A stretch of 64,000 nucleotides of DNA from Oscarella lobularis (lineage: Eukaryota > Porifera > Homoscleromorpha > Homosclerophorida > Oscarellidae): positions 992,001-1,056,000 of the forward strand of contig NC_089192.1 of NCBI RefSeq assembly GCF_947507565.1, in the 5' to 3' direction. The position numbers were made by a program, and so were the translations under genes. Below, piece after piece: positions 49,297 through 61,313 of the stretch. Under the pieces are notes generated by a model that had not been told where the DNA came from, ran no database searches, and saw only the letters and a program-made list of their open reading frames with translations. Numbering within the stretch: position 1 is the first letter of the stretch; every line of letters begins with the position of its first letter.

Positions 49297-51105
49297 ACAA
49301 GTAGAGTACATTGCGTAGAGTCCTAATTAACTTTCTTTAATTATGTGGAGCGTCAGGTGATATGTGCGCACTCACTGCGCATGCTTATTCTATTCAAAAT
49401 CGGCGTCCGCGATTTTTGAGCTTTTGCAGTTACTGTCCGCTCGTCTTGCGTCGCTACGCAGAACGAAATTCGTTAATCGGCGTCTCCTTGAAGGTAAGGA
49501 GCCCTGCGGGATGATACTAGACCCCGCGGAGCCCCCCTTAGGGTTCACCACGACGTCTCTCCTTTTTCCTCTGCTCTAAAGCTGTCGTAGTCAAAACCAC
49601 GAACCATACGCTCTTTTCTTATCGATCTCGAACTCAATAAGCGTTCGATCGCGACGCCCAAGTTTCTTTTGGATCGTATTTCGAACGGAGCCCCCGCCCC
49701 TTCGGTTTCGACGTCAACTGGAGACTGTGGAGACAAGATATATATCTATGGTCATATATTTGAATTACAAGGACAAAGGTACGTAGTACAACGACAAAGA
49801 TACATAAAAGCTGATTCAAATTGTTTCTTTGTATAGATGGTTTTGCGTGCGCTCTCCTCTGTCGTCACGGTGAAATGGTCTATCTCTGGCGGTCGATCCA
49901 ACAACTTCATGAAGACGAAGGGGGCTGCTGCACCCAAGGTACTTTCTCATTGATTCTCCCTGCGTCAGTTGTTTTGTCGTGTAGTCGTTCCTGCAATCCG
50001 ACGAGGCAGACGCAGCCATCCCTCTGTGGCCAAGAGCGATAAATAGGCCGTACCTCTGCAGAGGCTATAGAGTCGCCTCCCCGCGTAAGGCTGAGCACTG
50101 GCGGGTAAATCAGTGACGCCCCTTGGAATTGCACCTGCGAGTGGACTGACATCCCAGCTGCCACTCGCAGGTGCAATTCCAAGGGGCGTCACTGATTTAC
50201 CCGCCAGTGCTCTGCCTTACGCGGGGAGGCGACTCTATAGCCTCTGCAGAGGTGACACCTATTTAACCTCTTGGCGACCGAGGGACGACTGCGTCTGTCA
50301 AGTGTTTGCCTCGTCTGATTGGATGCATCTGTCTCGTCGGATTGGAAGAGCCACCACTACACGACAAAACAACTGATGTGGGGAGAATCAATAACATAGT
50401 ACCTGTGGAGATGAAACCAAGGTAGACGCAATCCCAAGAGACGGCTTCTTCTACTGGAAGCACGGGCGATAGAGACGAATAGTAGGAAGAACGCTCCAAA
50501 GGGTTCGATCAAAACGAGGCCGATGAACGATGGTGGAATCTCCAAAGAGACCCCACTAGGGTCCGGAGGCTACCGTTGTCGAAAACAGACGAACTGTACC
50601 TAGAGAAACGAAAGTTATTATATGAGGCGAAGATGGAAGTTAGTTTAGACGTAGGGAAAAAACGCGAGAATTTCTGTAAAGGGGCCCCACCAGTCGGCGT
50701 CGCCCATTTTGCTCTTACTCGCTTTCTAGTGAACGCTTCTCGTCTCAGAGGTATTCGTTGCGAATGGAACGGCTGAATTAGCTCATTCACGACGGTGGAA
50801 TCCTCAGAGACCCCACTACGGTCTTTCGACGCAATCCTTCCTTCATCCAGTTTTCCACTTCGCCTCTCGTCTTCGCATTCGGTTGGAAACGCGAACAGAG
50901 CTCAAACGGCCGCTAAAAAACCGAAAAACGCTAACGAACTTAACGTCGACTGCGACTGCGCGAGGCTGCGTCACGCTCACGCGCCGCGCGCGGTCCAATC
51001 CGCATAACTATCCGCATGACGTATATGTTTAGAACCGCGATTCCCAATACATCACCGCAACTTACGCAGACACACACACGCAGAGACGTCACTATTCTCG
51101 CACGA
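49297..51105 (+). other. 1.8-kb gene-free region with inverted repeat
   Basis: No supported exon. Contains the large inverted repeat at 49938-50403. A direct repeat follows: about 50528-50562 and 50789-50820 share gatggtggaatc/gacggtggaatc and gagaccccacta. An NRF1-like TGCGCATGC is at about 49376. Probably mobile-element debris. Confidence 0.55.
49938..50403. repeat. Large inverted repeat (foldback element)
   Basis: Left arm 49938-50144 and right arm 50161-50403 are reverse complements around a 16-bp loop (50145-50160). The inner ~90 bp are almost perfect (ctgcagaggctatagagtcg, cgcctccccgcgtaaggc, acgccccttggaattgcacc). Outer parts diverge, and the right arm carries about 36 extra bases. 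Both arms encode the same chance peptide (MTPLGIAPASG) on opposite strands. No transposase; probably a foldback or MITE-like element. Confidence 0.85.
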
Positions 51106-53376
51106 CTAATAATCCATTTCCTCGTCTCTCTGTTCAGGAGCGAGTTTGATTAGGTCGTCGATCCTCAGTATAGTGATGGCCGCTTCTGTGGCGAATTTCA
51201 GGCACTTGACTTTGCTCATTGTCGGCTCCAAAACGCCGGCCTCTTTGTTATCTTTCACCTTTCCCTCGTACAAATCGAGCCCATACCTATCCGAGAAGAA
51301 TAACTCACAGAGTCGATAGTCTCTCTTTGTATTTTTCTTACCATTTGTATTGGATCTTTCCCTTGTCCACTTGCGATGCATTGTGAAACGCTCTGAGCTT
51401 TGCTACGAGATCAGCAGCGTCTTGGGCCGCATTCACCGCCAAAATGCGCGGAATCGCTAACAAGGACTGCGCAAAGGACGCAATAGCCAGCTGCTCTTTC
51501 GAATGCTAAGCACACCAAACAAAAAACTAGCCAATATCCCAAATTATTTATTTAATTTTCTCACCAACATGGTAGCATAGTTCTCTAGATAAATCGATAG
51601 GGCCGCCTCGACGGCGCCACCGCCGGCAACGAGGGACTTCGACTCGATGACGCGACGCACAACGCAGAGCGCGTCGTGAAGCGACCGTTCCATCTCGTCG
51701 ACCATGAAATCGTTGGCACCGCGGAGAATCACGGAAGCGGCACTATGAGCCTTGGGTCTAGCGAAAGCAGAGTCTCTCTCTCTATGTCTATGTTTATGCA
51801 GTAAAGAGCGTCTTGCTCTCTCTCTTAGAGACTTCTAAGTGTTGACTCTATACTAAGGCTTGCTTACTTTTTGATGAGTATGAGCTCGTCGTCGCATACT
51901 CTCTCCTGCACCACTTCTTCCGCTTCTCCGAGAAACGAACTATCGAACGAATCTTCGCCTTCTAAATTCGCTAGAGTGGATACGAGTTGACCTAGAAAAA
52001 AAAAACCATTAGGCTTCGTTTAATTAATTAGTATTATTTTCTGACCCCCGGTTGCCCTAGCAATTCTCTTCAAATCCGCCTTCTTGCATCGACGCACGGC
52101 CATCGCTCCCGCTTCGACGAAATACTTCAAGCAGAGATCGTCGATTCCGCCCGTCGTCAAGACGACGTTGGCACCGGCACCCAATATCTTCTCGATCTTC
52201 TCCTTCGTTATGTCGGCCTCGCGCTTGCGTATCCCTTCCAACTTCTCCGGATCCTCGACAACGACTTGAACGCCGAAAGCCATTTTCGATTTTTGAAGAT
52301 TGAAATCGATGCAGGCGATCTTCGGCGACGCGACGCGCTTCACCAAGGCTACGGGGAAACACGCAGTTAAAAAAATAAATAAATAAATAAATAAATAAAT
52401 ATTTATCTATGATATTACCTTGGGAAGCGACCGTGCAATTGAGCGCGTATCCGTTCACGAGTACGCTCTCCTGGGCGCTCGCGCCGTGCGCCTTCAGGAC
52501 GTTGATCGATTTGATTGGACAACGCACCTCGCCTTTCACATTGGTGCGCTTCACGGCGAGACAAGCGTCGACGACTAGCTTCGAAAAAAATTCGGAATCA
52601 CTAAGAGAAATATATCAAAAAACGGGAAGACAAAATTTCAATATTTCTCATTACTTTCCGATGAGTTTTGATGACATTGACGTCTTCGCCACATTGACGA
52701 GACAGTCCTTGCCCAAGTCGTCCGAACTGACGGCCAAATGATCTTGAATGTACTTGCAAGCCTCTCTATAGGGGGGAGAATCTCGCATAGAGAACGGCAA
52801 CATCGAATATTCCACGACGAAACCTGCACGCGAGCCTATATCCGCTTATAATCGACGTCGGATGGATCTTAGTCTTGACCAGGTCCTCGGCATTCTTCAA
52901 TAATTCGGCGGCAATAATTACCTAAAAAAGAATAATAAAAAAATTTAAAAAAAAAGAGAAGTCTTCTCTATTCTTCGCTTACCACAGACGTCGTTCCGTC
53001 GCCGACCTCCTCGTCTTGCAATTGAGCCAATTCCACAAGCACTTTCGCGGCTGGATGCTCCACTTCGAGCAAATTTAGAATCGTCGCGCCATCATTTGTT
53101 ATGGTCACATCCTAGAGACGATACGCGAGCTCGAAACGTTCGAGGGGGCCCCCGACTTACTCCGACGTCGTCGACGAGCATCTTGTCGAGTCCCACTGGG
53201 CCTAGAGAGCTCTTCACGATGTTCGCGATCGACGAAGCGGCCATTACTGGAGATTTTTCGAAGGCGTCAGCTTTGGGATCTTCGCGGGTCGTGGAGAGCG
53301 TACCGTTTTGCGAGCGAACGCTATCGCCCGACGTTCTTTCGCCGCGAACGCTCAACTGTCCTTGCGAATCGGCCAT
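51106..53376 (-). CDS. TCP1: T-complex protein 1 subunit alpha (chaperonin CCT1)
   Basis: Subunit of the cytosolic TRiC/CCT chaperonin that folds actin and tubulin. Start at 53376 ([20 protein letters not shown]); a 57-nt intron then links SQN to [49 protein letters not shown], and [15 protein letters not shown] (ATPase GDGTT). Then [81 protein letters not shown]-like [72 protein letters not shown] and [20 protein letters not shown], ending at 51106. Subunit identity rests on the alpha-specific RSQN-VMAA and GLDLYEGK regions. The tail is shorter than human CCT1 by about 15 residues. An AAAT microsatellite lies in one intron. The TGCGCATGCG box at 53393 lies just upstream. Confidence 0.96.
52371..52403 (+). 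repeat. AAAT microsatellite in CCT1 intron
   Basis: About eight AAAT/ATAA units. It lies in the intron between the ALNCTVASQ exon and the exon starting near VKRVASPK. Confidence 0.9.
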
Positions 53377-53566
53377 GTTTTTCGGTGAAGCGACTGCGCA
53401 TGCGTCGACAGCACGTGGATTTAATCCGATTTTAATCACCTACGAAAAAATTGATTCATGAAATGGTTACTAATCCCGTGCACCTCTACGCCCACATTTG
53501 TCTAACTGGGATTAGCAATAAAAAGGGCATATAAAGTTTTACTTGGAAAAGTCTTTTGCATTGAGC

Positions 53567-56500
53567 TCATTTTGACGTCACGTCGCCGATTTCGTTTTCT
53601 TCGTCGTCGCCCAACAGCTCGGGGCACTTCATTTCGCCTTTTGTTATTTTATCCATAGCGCACAGCAGATCATAATTGATTTCATCCGAGACTACGGAAT
53701 CCTTCTTATACTTTGGATGGCTGCGTATAAATTTGCGCATCCACTGTGCACCAGTCAATACTTTGCCTGAAGAATAAAGGGAAAAACCAAGTCAATGATT
53801 TTTTGCACTAGTGCCTGACTGACTGACTGACCTGCTGCTCTCTTTTGCATAAGATTCAAGTAGCGACGTATGGTAGAATGTGTATCCGTGTCTAGATCAA
53901 TCAAATCCAAGTAACGCCATATCAGAGGAACCAGACCAGGAAATCCTCCATCCTAAAAAGTGATAATAGTTCAAATAATATCAATTAAAGTCGACGCAAC
54001 TAATTTACTATTCCGTTAATAACGGCATCAATCGACATCAATTCATATTCAGGTTCTCCTTCGTTCGTCTCCAAATCTTCCCACCAGAAAAAACGTAAAT
54101 AATTTTAAAAATAGGTTTGATTGTAACCGACCTGAAAACGGCTGACGCCTAAAATAAAATTCCTCCGCTTGAACTGCGTCTCTTCTCTGCGCTTTATCCA
54201 TGTTCTCGTCAACCTAATAGATCGATAGTCGCCACAGAAATATACGTGGATCTTCTTACTTTGGAAATAGGCACGTAAAAGGTGAGCCCTAAAGACAAAA
54301 TGGCTCTCGTAAGAAGAATGACGAAGACGGAGTAGGCGGCATTCTCAAAGTCCGTCACTTGAACCTACAAAACAAAGAGAGAAAAATAAACAAAAATGAA
54401 GTTAATTAATTAATTAATTAAACGCACATCGCAGACTCGAAATTCGACTCTCCATCCAATATCTGAATTGGGTGGCGGCGGCTTGAATCGCATCGACTGC
54501 CAGTTAGTTGACTGAATGTTCTAATAAAACAATGCTCTATTACTAATTAATTAAATTAAAAATTCTAAGCGAAATTAGTATTTGGGGAGGTCAACCTACT
54601 TCAAAATGGTCAGACTCGTTTTCCAGATTTTGGTAAATTTTTTCAGAGAATAGAGACACTGTGTCGCGAATGAAAAGATGCGCAATGTGTTGAGCCAAAA
54701 GCATATCAACACCTAGAAGACACCGTACCCTCCCTAGTAGTAAATTTTGAATTTTTTTGCGCCACCTTCATCTAGCAACTCCTTCAACACGTCCGGTTCG
54801 CACTGAATAGGTATATCGTTGTATTTGTCGCTCGCCAAATAGGAATCGACAGATCCGAAACGCGATTTCGGAATCACGAATTTATTCTCGCGAAGTGGCT
54901 AATAGAATTAGATAGAACAGCCGCCATATCCCCTTCCATACGTTCTAACTACCTTCAGTCCTCTCTCTTCCGGAGTTCGACAATCGCAGCCGCCGGCGAT
55001 GACGTCCCAACGGCAATCGGTGTCGACCAAGTAGCCACGATAGGCGGGAGTTTCGGCCGAGAGAGCCAACTGAAACGAAATTAAGTAAGCGTTTCCATAG
55101 GGGCGACTACGCACCAGTATGGGACAAACGGGTACGAGTTGATCGTAGAGATACTTTGCTTCGTCGATGTCGTACGCTTGAAACGTCATCTATGGTGGGA
55201 AAACGCGAACGTATAAAATAAATAGGGATACGTGGCGTCACTTTACTTGTAGGCAATTGCATCCCATTCCGAAGCCCATGCAATCGAGATAGACGTGGTC
55301 GTCGAGCGAGGCGGCGTTCGCTTCCGAATCGTCAAAGCGTTCGACGAAAGGAGACGGCGTGTTGACGTCTTTGAAAACTAAAGGGGGAAAGGAATCAGAA
55401 ATGAAAAGATATTATAAATAAAAGGGGGCCCCTATACTTGGTAAATTTATTGCTATTTTGCTGCCCCGTCGCTCTCGAATATTTCGAGTCAACGTCCTAG
55501 TATACACATCTCACGAAGACGAACTCATCCTAGTTATTATTATAATGGTTACTTAAATCGAGGATGATCCTGGTGAATCGCTTCGTCGGGATAGAAAAGA
55601 GATCGCGACGCGCCGTTCTCTTCTGGATGAGGAGTCGGTTGACAGATTGGCTCGGTGAAGTCAGAACAGCCTAATCTTTTGAAAAAAAATTAGCGACTAC
55701 AGTAGAGAAAAAAAATCATTTAGGTACCTGGGGAAAATGGTCAATGTCAAACAGGATATACGCGTTCCTTCCAGAAGTTGAAAGACCTCTTCTCTTCTAA
55801 TAAGTATAAACAACTATGCACACATAGTCGCAAAGCCGCAGTGTTCTCACCTCGATTTCATACTCGTTTCAATTTCATTGAATTGAGAAAAGTCTCCGAC
55901 GAAAACCCAGGGTCTCCCAGGCGTCGCTACCAAATCGAAAGAAGAAAACATAGATAGGTCACCCAAAAGAGAAGCATCCAATAAAAAAAGACGCATCCGG
56001 GCCAAATAGAGATGCATCCAATTAATTAAAAAAAAGATGCGCCCGGGTCAAAAAGAGATTCATGTATTCCAGGCCAGAAAGAGATGCATGGAACGACACT
56101 CGCGCATAAAAAGTAGCGTTGGCGGGAACGCCCACTTTTGACAGGCAAGTGTCTTCAACTCATTGCGCGCGAGCGACGCTTGCGGTTCAGGCGCATGGAA
56201 CGCCACTCGCGCATAAAAAGTAAAGAGTAGCGCTGGCGGGAACGCCCACTTTTGACAGGCGTCTTCTCGTTGCGCGCGAGCGACGCTTGCGGTTCAGGCG
56301 CATGGAACGCCACTCGTGCATAATAATGGCGTGGTCAATGGCAGCGTCCGACTGCAAAGGGAAGATAGAATTTTTTCAACCTGCCATTACCACGCTATTA
56401 TTATGCACTAGACACATTCCGTCCGCCTGAACCGCAAGCGCCGCTTGCGCGCAACGAGTTTCAGACACTGGTCGGACAAAAATGGTCGTTCGCAACATTT

Positions 56501-57630
56501 ACCAATTAATTAAAAAAAGGATGCATCCAGGTCAAAAAGAGATGCATGGAACGCCACTCGCGCATAGTTGATCAACAAGTGTCTTCAACTCGTTGCGCGC
56601 GAGCGACGCTCGCCGTTCAGGCGCATGGAACGCCACTCGCGCATAGAAAGCAAAGTGTAGCGTTGACGGGAACGCCCACTTTCGACAGGCAAGTGTCTTC
56701 AACTCGTTGCGCGCGAGCGACGCTTGCGGTTCAGGCGCATGGAACGCCACTCGCGCATAAAAAGTAAAGGGTAGCGTTGGCGGGAACGCCCACTTTCGAC
56801 AGGCAAGTGTCTTCAACTCGTTGCGCGCGAGCGACGCTTACGGTTCAGGCGCATGGAACGCCACTCGTGCATAATAATGGCGTGGTCAATGGCAGCCTCC
56901 GACTGCTAATATTTTTTCAACCTGCCATTGCCACGCTATTATTATGCACTAGACACGTTCCGTCCGCCTAAACCGCAAGCGTCGCTTGCGCGCAACGAGT
57001 TACAGACATTGGTCGGACAAAAATGGTCGTTAGTAAATTTACCAATTAAAAAAGGATGCATCCTGGCCAAAAAGAGATGCATCCAATTAAAATACCGTAT
57101 TGATCACTCAAACGAAATTCAATTAAGAAAGGACTACGTATTGCCAGTTAACTAATTAAATGTACATGTCAATATTGCGGTCGGATTTTCTATATGCTAA
57201 TAATTTTCTACTGTACCTACATTCAATCACGTAGCCTCCGTATTCGGGTTTCCAAGTCGACGGGTGAGAGCTAATAAGAGACGCGTTTCTGACTGCAACG
57301 CTTTTGGAATCGCCTTTCCCACTCAGTATATCGCTTTTCGTCCTCTTGAAGAAGTTTCAAATATTTCGACCCGTCGAGAAAGACGCGCGCCTTCTTCGTC
57401 TCGTGATCGAAGTAGACGAGCGTGTACTCGATCTAAAGTGCGATTTTTTTGCGAAGCTTTCTACTTCTTGTGTTTTTCACCTCGTCGCCCCATTTTAGAC
57501 AGTCGCCTTTTCGATCTTTCCGTCGACGATAGATCGACAGGAACTGTCTGATTCCTGATTTCTTCACGTGCTCGACGTGCTTCTTCGTCTCTGCCCACGA
57601 TAGCGGCGATCCTTCGCTCAGAAGACCCAT
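53567..57630 (-). CDS. GCLC: Glutamate-cysteine ligase catalytic subunit
   Basis: Cytosolic enzyme for the first, rate-limiting step of glutathione synthesis. Exon 1 (from 57630) encodes [30 protein letters not shown] and KWGDEV. Then [55 protein letters not shown], a MGFGMGC-type segment (55.26 kb), [47 protein letters not shown] and FKPPPPNSD-type segment (54.48 kb). The last exons give [26 protein letters not shown] and [10 protein letters not shown], ending at 53567. Motif order covers the whole human protein (637 aa). More than ten introns; the second is enlarged by the minisatellite modules at 55.97-57.09 kb. It is divergent from TMEM164, 87 bp between ATGs. Confidence 0.94.
55970..57090 (-). 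repeat. Minisatellite and flanking modules in GCLC intron
   Basis: Inverted relative to the array at 15.1-15.9 kb but the same unit (cgccactcgcgcat, gcggttcaggcgcatggaac, gttgcgcgcgagcgacgct, gggaacgcccactttt). Units lie at about 56090-56325 (two) and 56545-56875 (three). Between and after them is an ~85-bp hairpin module (56325-56405, 56868-56950): tgcataataatggcgtgg ... ccacgctattattatgca. Outer parts repeat gagatgcat, catccaattaattaa and gatgcgcccgggtcaaaa. Confidence 0.88.
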
Positions 57631-57717
57631 CTAGCGAATATGTAAATGGTTTGTGAACTATTTGCGCCTGCTCACAAGCTACACCCCGCCTACACCGCCT
57701 ACACACCCGCACCGGCG
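57631..57717. promoter_or_regulatory. 87-bp divergent promoter, GCLC / TMEM164
   Basis: Both start codons are within 87 bp. Sequence on the TMEM164 side has repeated C-rich cacc/ccgcc blocks, possible Sp/KLF sites. No antioxidant response element (TGAnnnnGC with flanks) is evident here, though one would be expected in a vertebrate GCLC promoter. Confidence 0.5.
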
Positions 57718-58834
57718 ATGCTCGACGAACTAAAAGAAAGCGTATTCGGCGGCGTATCGGCGACATGGGACAAAGATGTCTTCTCGGGGGGACCCAAGTG
57801 CCAATCGCACCTGCCTCTTTACATGAAACTGAGCGAAAACGTCGTCGTCGCGCTCTACATGATGTTCCTCTACGCGTGGACGTTTCGAACGCTGACTCGC
57901 GTCACCGATAGCACTGTGGAGAAGATGAGAAAACGAGACGAGACGAGCGCGTCGAAGAAATTCGTCCTCGCTGCATTTTGTCTCGTTTTCGGAATGCAAT
58001 TGGCGTACAAGGTCATAAGCAAGCGATTGATTTTTCTGCTTAATCCTTGTCACGCTCTCAGTATCGCGCAAGTAAGAGCTCTAAATTGATCGCCGCGAAA
58101 AATCAATATTTATTTCGCGGGAATTAGATTTACTTATTGGCCGCTAGACCGAATAAATATAGTTTGGCGACGTTGAGGTGCAGTCTACGCAACGTCATAT
58201 TTTTTCATTTTTGATTTTGTTTTTTTAGAGTTAGTGTTCACACTCTTTTCGCTGCCATGGCAGCGCTGCTATTTCCTGTTACAAAATCAATAATCGTTAG
58301 CCACTTAATCATACTTTGTCTGCCTATTAATTTTTCAATTTTTTCTCTCTAGCTCAACGGAGAGGTTCCCCTGTACTGGGTGCAGCATCTTTTTCTCCTG
58401 TGCATTCCTGCCTACATCATATACGTATGGGGTAAGTAAGTACACCACCTATTGGTCTCAAATACTAAATGATTACATGCCTAAGGACCATCGTCTGTCG
58501 AGAATCTTTGGGACTATTCTTGGGTTAGAGTCGGTATAATCGTCTTTGGTCACTATCATCACCACTTCCTCTCTCCCCTATCTGAAGTAATGCCACACCC
58601 TTTACGTATATAATCTGCTATTGATACCATTAGCTGACGCTCGTTAACTTGAATTTCATGCTGTGTCCCGCTCCGGCTGATCCGGTCGGAGGGATTTACT
58701 ACAGAGCGTTCATGATCGTATCGATGACGCTGTGTTTTGTACTGATCGGTAAATTGTACACCGTCCTGGTAAAGTGTTTCCTACGCACGCCTCTGACAAT
58801 CGTCGAGAAGGCCAAAACGATAAAGGAAGACTAA
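57718..58834 (+). CDS. TMEM164: Transmembrane protein 164
   Basis: Multi-pass ER membrane protein. The human orthologue is an acyltransferase that makes C20:4 ether phospholipids used in ferroptosis. Start at 57718 (MLDELKESVFGGVSATWDKD), not the upstream in-frame ATG at 57646, which falls in the shared promoter. Segments: LPLYMKLSENVVVALYMMFL; KFVLAAFCLVFGMQLAYKVI; IFLLNPCHALSIAQ with the conserved N-P-C-H; a short exon KYSLATLRC; SVHTLFAAMAALLFPV; LYWVQHLFLLCIPAYIIYVW with W-x-Q-H; FGHYHHHFLSPLSELTLVNL with the His cluster; NFMLCPAPADPVGG; and a final helix, ending KTIKED at 58834. About 290 aa as in human. Sequence and intron order support orthology. Confidence 0.9.
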
Positions 58835-59140
58835 GATTAAAAAACGGATTTGCCCAACGTTTCGAAAGCTATTTAAATGTGTCGTTCGCTACGTATTCTT
58901 TGCTTATTTTGACGTGAATAAAATAGCTGACATTGAGAGTATACGCGTGGTATGAGAAGGGCTCACTACATTGACTCACCTACTATGGACAAAGCCTTCA
59001 TGAGTATTCGAACATCAGTGAGTTAATAAGAGGCTTCGTGATCACGCATAGGTCACAGTCTAATTGAGGAACTAGAATGAGTGGTGCCAACGACGCTGCA
59101 ATAATAGATCAAGAGATATGAGTCACCACCCAAAAAGTCG
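58835..59140 (+). other. Convergent 3' flanks, nothing recognised
   Basis: 306 bp between TMEM164 and FAF2 stops. An AATAAA at about 58917-58922 is a plausible polyadenylation signal for TMEM164. No other feature seen. Confidence 0.55.
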
Positions 59141-61143
59141 TCACTCTTCCTCGTCGTCGTCGTCAGCGTGGGCGTGGATGAAAAGACTCGCAGACGGATA
59201 CAGATTAGACTGTTCTAGCGTGGGAATATCGGCGAGGTCGCGCTGGAGACGCAACTCCTTGCGAGGATAGCTGCTAAAGAGCACGAATCGATCGACGTCG
59301 AGCGTCTCGTCTTCGCAAAAGACGAAGTCGTAGAGAGTCTTGGGGAAAAAAGGATGCGCGTAGTACGCGCGCTGCGGACGTTTTTTGCGCGGTAAAACGG
59401 GCTCACCTCGAGAGTGTCCGACTTTTTGAATCTTCTCTCCAGTCGTTTCCCACTGGGAAATCGTATGAGAATTTTCGTCGAATCTTTGTCGTCCGGCGCC
59501 GGTTCCTCGCCCATTTGAAGCCGCTTCGACTTCCGCAGCTCGGCGAGAGTCTTGGGGGGAGAGAAACGAATTAATTAAATTTCTTCAATAATTATAATTT
59601 AGGTGAAAACGTTCGCACGTCTGCTCTGTTCTTTTCCTCCCGCTCTTTTTCGAGCTTTCGCTCGGCTTCGAGACGAGCAGCATTTTCCTTTTCCTTCTTT
59701 TCTTTTTCCTTAAAGAAAAGACAACGTGTCTCGACTGCACGTAAACTGAAGCACCAGTGGTTAAATTAACCTTCTCTTCGTCCTTTCTTAGCGATTCCAA
59801 ATAAGCGTAGTCCTGCTGCTCGCGAAGTGCAACGGACTCGTTTCGACGATGTCTAGAACGAGAAATCGATGCAATCCCAAGGAGAAAAAAAAACGCGAGA
59901 CGACTTCTCTTCTCTCGCGACGACGAGCGAAGGCTCGTTGTTCTCCAAAATCTCGACCAAACGAGCAAGCAACTCGTCACAACCGATATAGCCTATAAAG
60001 ATGTATATAAAAAACAATAATCCCACCACTACTATTAGTCTAACGCCCTCCTTACCTTCGATTCGACCCACAATCGCCATTTGCGAATCGTTGATGCAAA
60101 TAACGGCTAAATAAGGGTACGCCGACTCCCTCATGACCTGAGACGCTGCGACGACAAGCATTGTAACGTACGTAGAAAAAAATCTCAGTCTCAATACCTC
60201 GAAATCCTTCGTGACTATTCACGTCGCACGCCCACATAATGACATTGTTTCTCTCGACGTACTCGACGAAACCGCTCGAGCAGACGACGTCGCGACAGAA
60301 CCGATCCGTTTGCTCGTGCTCCCACGAGTGCAGGTAGACGAGAAGGAAATTGATGTCGCGACGCGCCTTCGCCACCGCGTCGTTGTACGATAGCGGGCAG
60401 AAGGGCGGATGATTCGCACCGTAGCGCGAATCGAAAGCCGTCGCGAACGCTCGAACTTCATCGACGGCCGACGCTAAAGAAATAAATTAAAAATCCTAGA
60501 ATTTATGACGTCATAATTTGGTTTTGTGACGTACCGGCCGCGGGAAAATTCGGAAGGAGGCTAACTGAAAGAGAAACGAACGTCATAAAAAAAAACATGC
60601 TTTTTTCCTCTAGCGTGTCTTTGTTACCTACGAACTGTATGAGTCCCATAATAGTGGCTCGGACGAAGCGAAAGGGAAGATAGAGCCAATGGGCGGCCCA
60701 ATCAGTCCAACTTCGAACTCTACGCGAAATTCTCGTACGACACGCGACTTGCGAATGTCTAATTTTCGTCGTACGGTACTCGGACGACGGGACCGGGCGT
60801 CTGAGCGGCGGCGGAGGCGGCGGGGGGAGGAACGAAGACTCGGCGTCGCATTTCGGGTTGTGGAGGCGATTCGCCGCCTTCGCTTTCGTTGAGAGCCGAT
60901 TCGACGGCGATCTAAGATACGAATTATACTGGGAGATGCGCGTTTGATTCTCTCTGTGCCTCCAGATTCCAGCCGAATCTTTCGAGAGTTCGTCTCGACT
61001 CGGCGACGCTCGTGCCTCCCGTCAGTTCCTGCAGGGATTCTACCAGCACACTTAGGTGACCATTCGGTCCGATTTCGTACTTGGAAATGAGCTAGCTTCT
61101 CTGTTTGACTTCCGTCTAGGTCGCCTTCGAGTGACGACGCCAT
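59141..61143 (-). CDS. FAF2: FAS-associated factor 2 (UBXD8-like ERAD factor)
   Basis: ER/lipid-droplet-anchored cofactor of p97/VCP in ER-associated degradation. Exon 1 MASSLEGDLDGSQTEKLAHF; UBA domain ELTGGTSVAESRRTLERFGW and IAVESALNESEGG; Pro-rich linker. Then the membrane hairpin (WAAHWLYLPFRFVRATIMGL), reached through a 53-nt intron that repairs the frame. UAS domain: YNDAVAKARRDINFLLVYLH; HEQTDRFCRDVVCS; NNVIMWACDVNSHEGFR; SAYPYLAVICINDSQMAIVG. Coiled coil with REQQDYAYLESLRKDEEK; UBX domain TKILIRFPSGKRLERRFKKS, LYDFVFCEDE, and the p97-contact loop SSYPRKELRLQRDL (YPR for FPR). Ends ADDDDEEE. All domains are present in the order of human FAF2. Confidence 0.92.
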
Positions 61144-61313
61144 TTTTAGCGTGCTATAGCTCCCACGAGTGGCGGCACTACAAGTAATAAGACTACGAGC
61201 ACTTTCCGACCTTGCCATCTGTCTTATGTACAATGAACCCCAACAAGACAAATGTAATAATATTAATACAACTGCTGCCTACAAAACCCAATTCCCGTGG
61301 ACGATGCGCGTGA

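Noticed and set aside
50576-50776. 66-aa frame rich in Lys/Glu in the gene-free region
   Set aside because: Short, isolated, flanked by repeats, without splice-linked exons or similarity.
53290-53330. Extra 19-residue insertion in CCT1 ([18 protein letters not shown])
   Set aside because: It is bounded by a good donor and acceptor; removing it as a 57-nt intron restores the conserved SQN-VMAAS.
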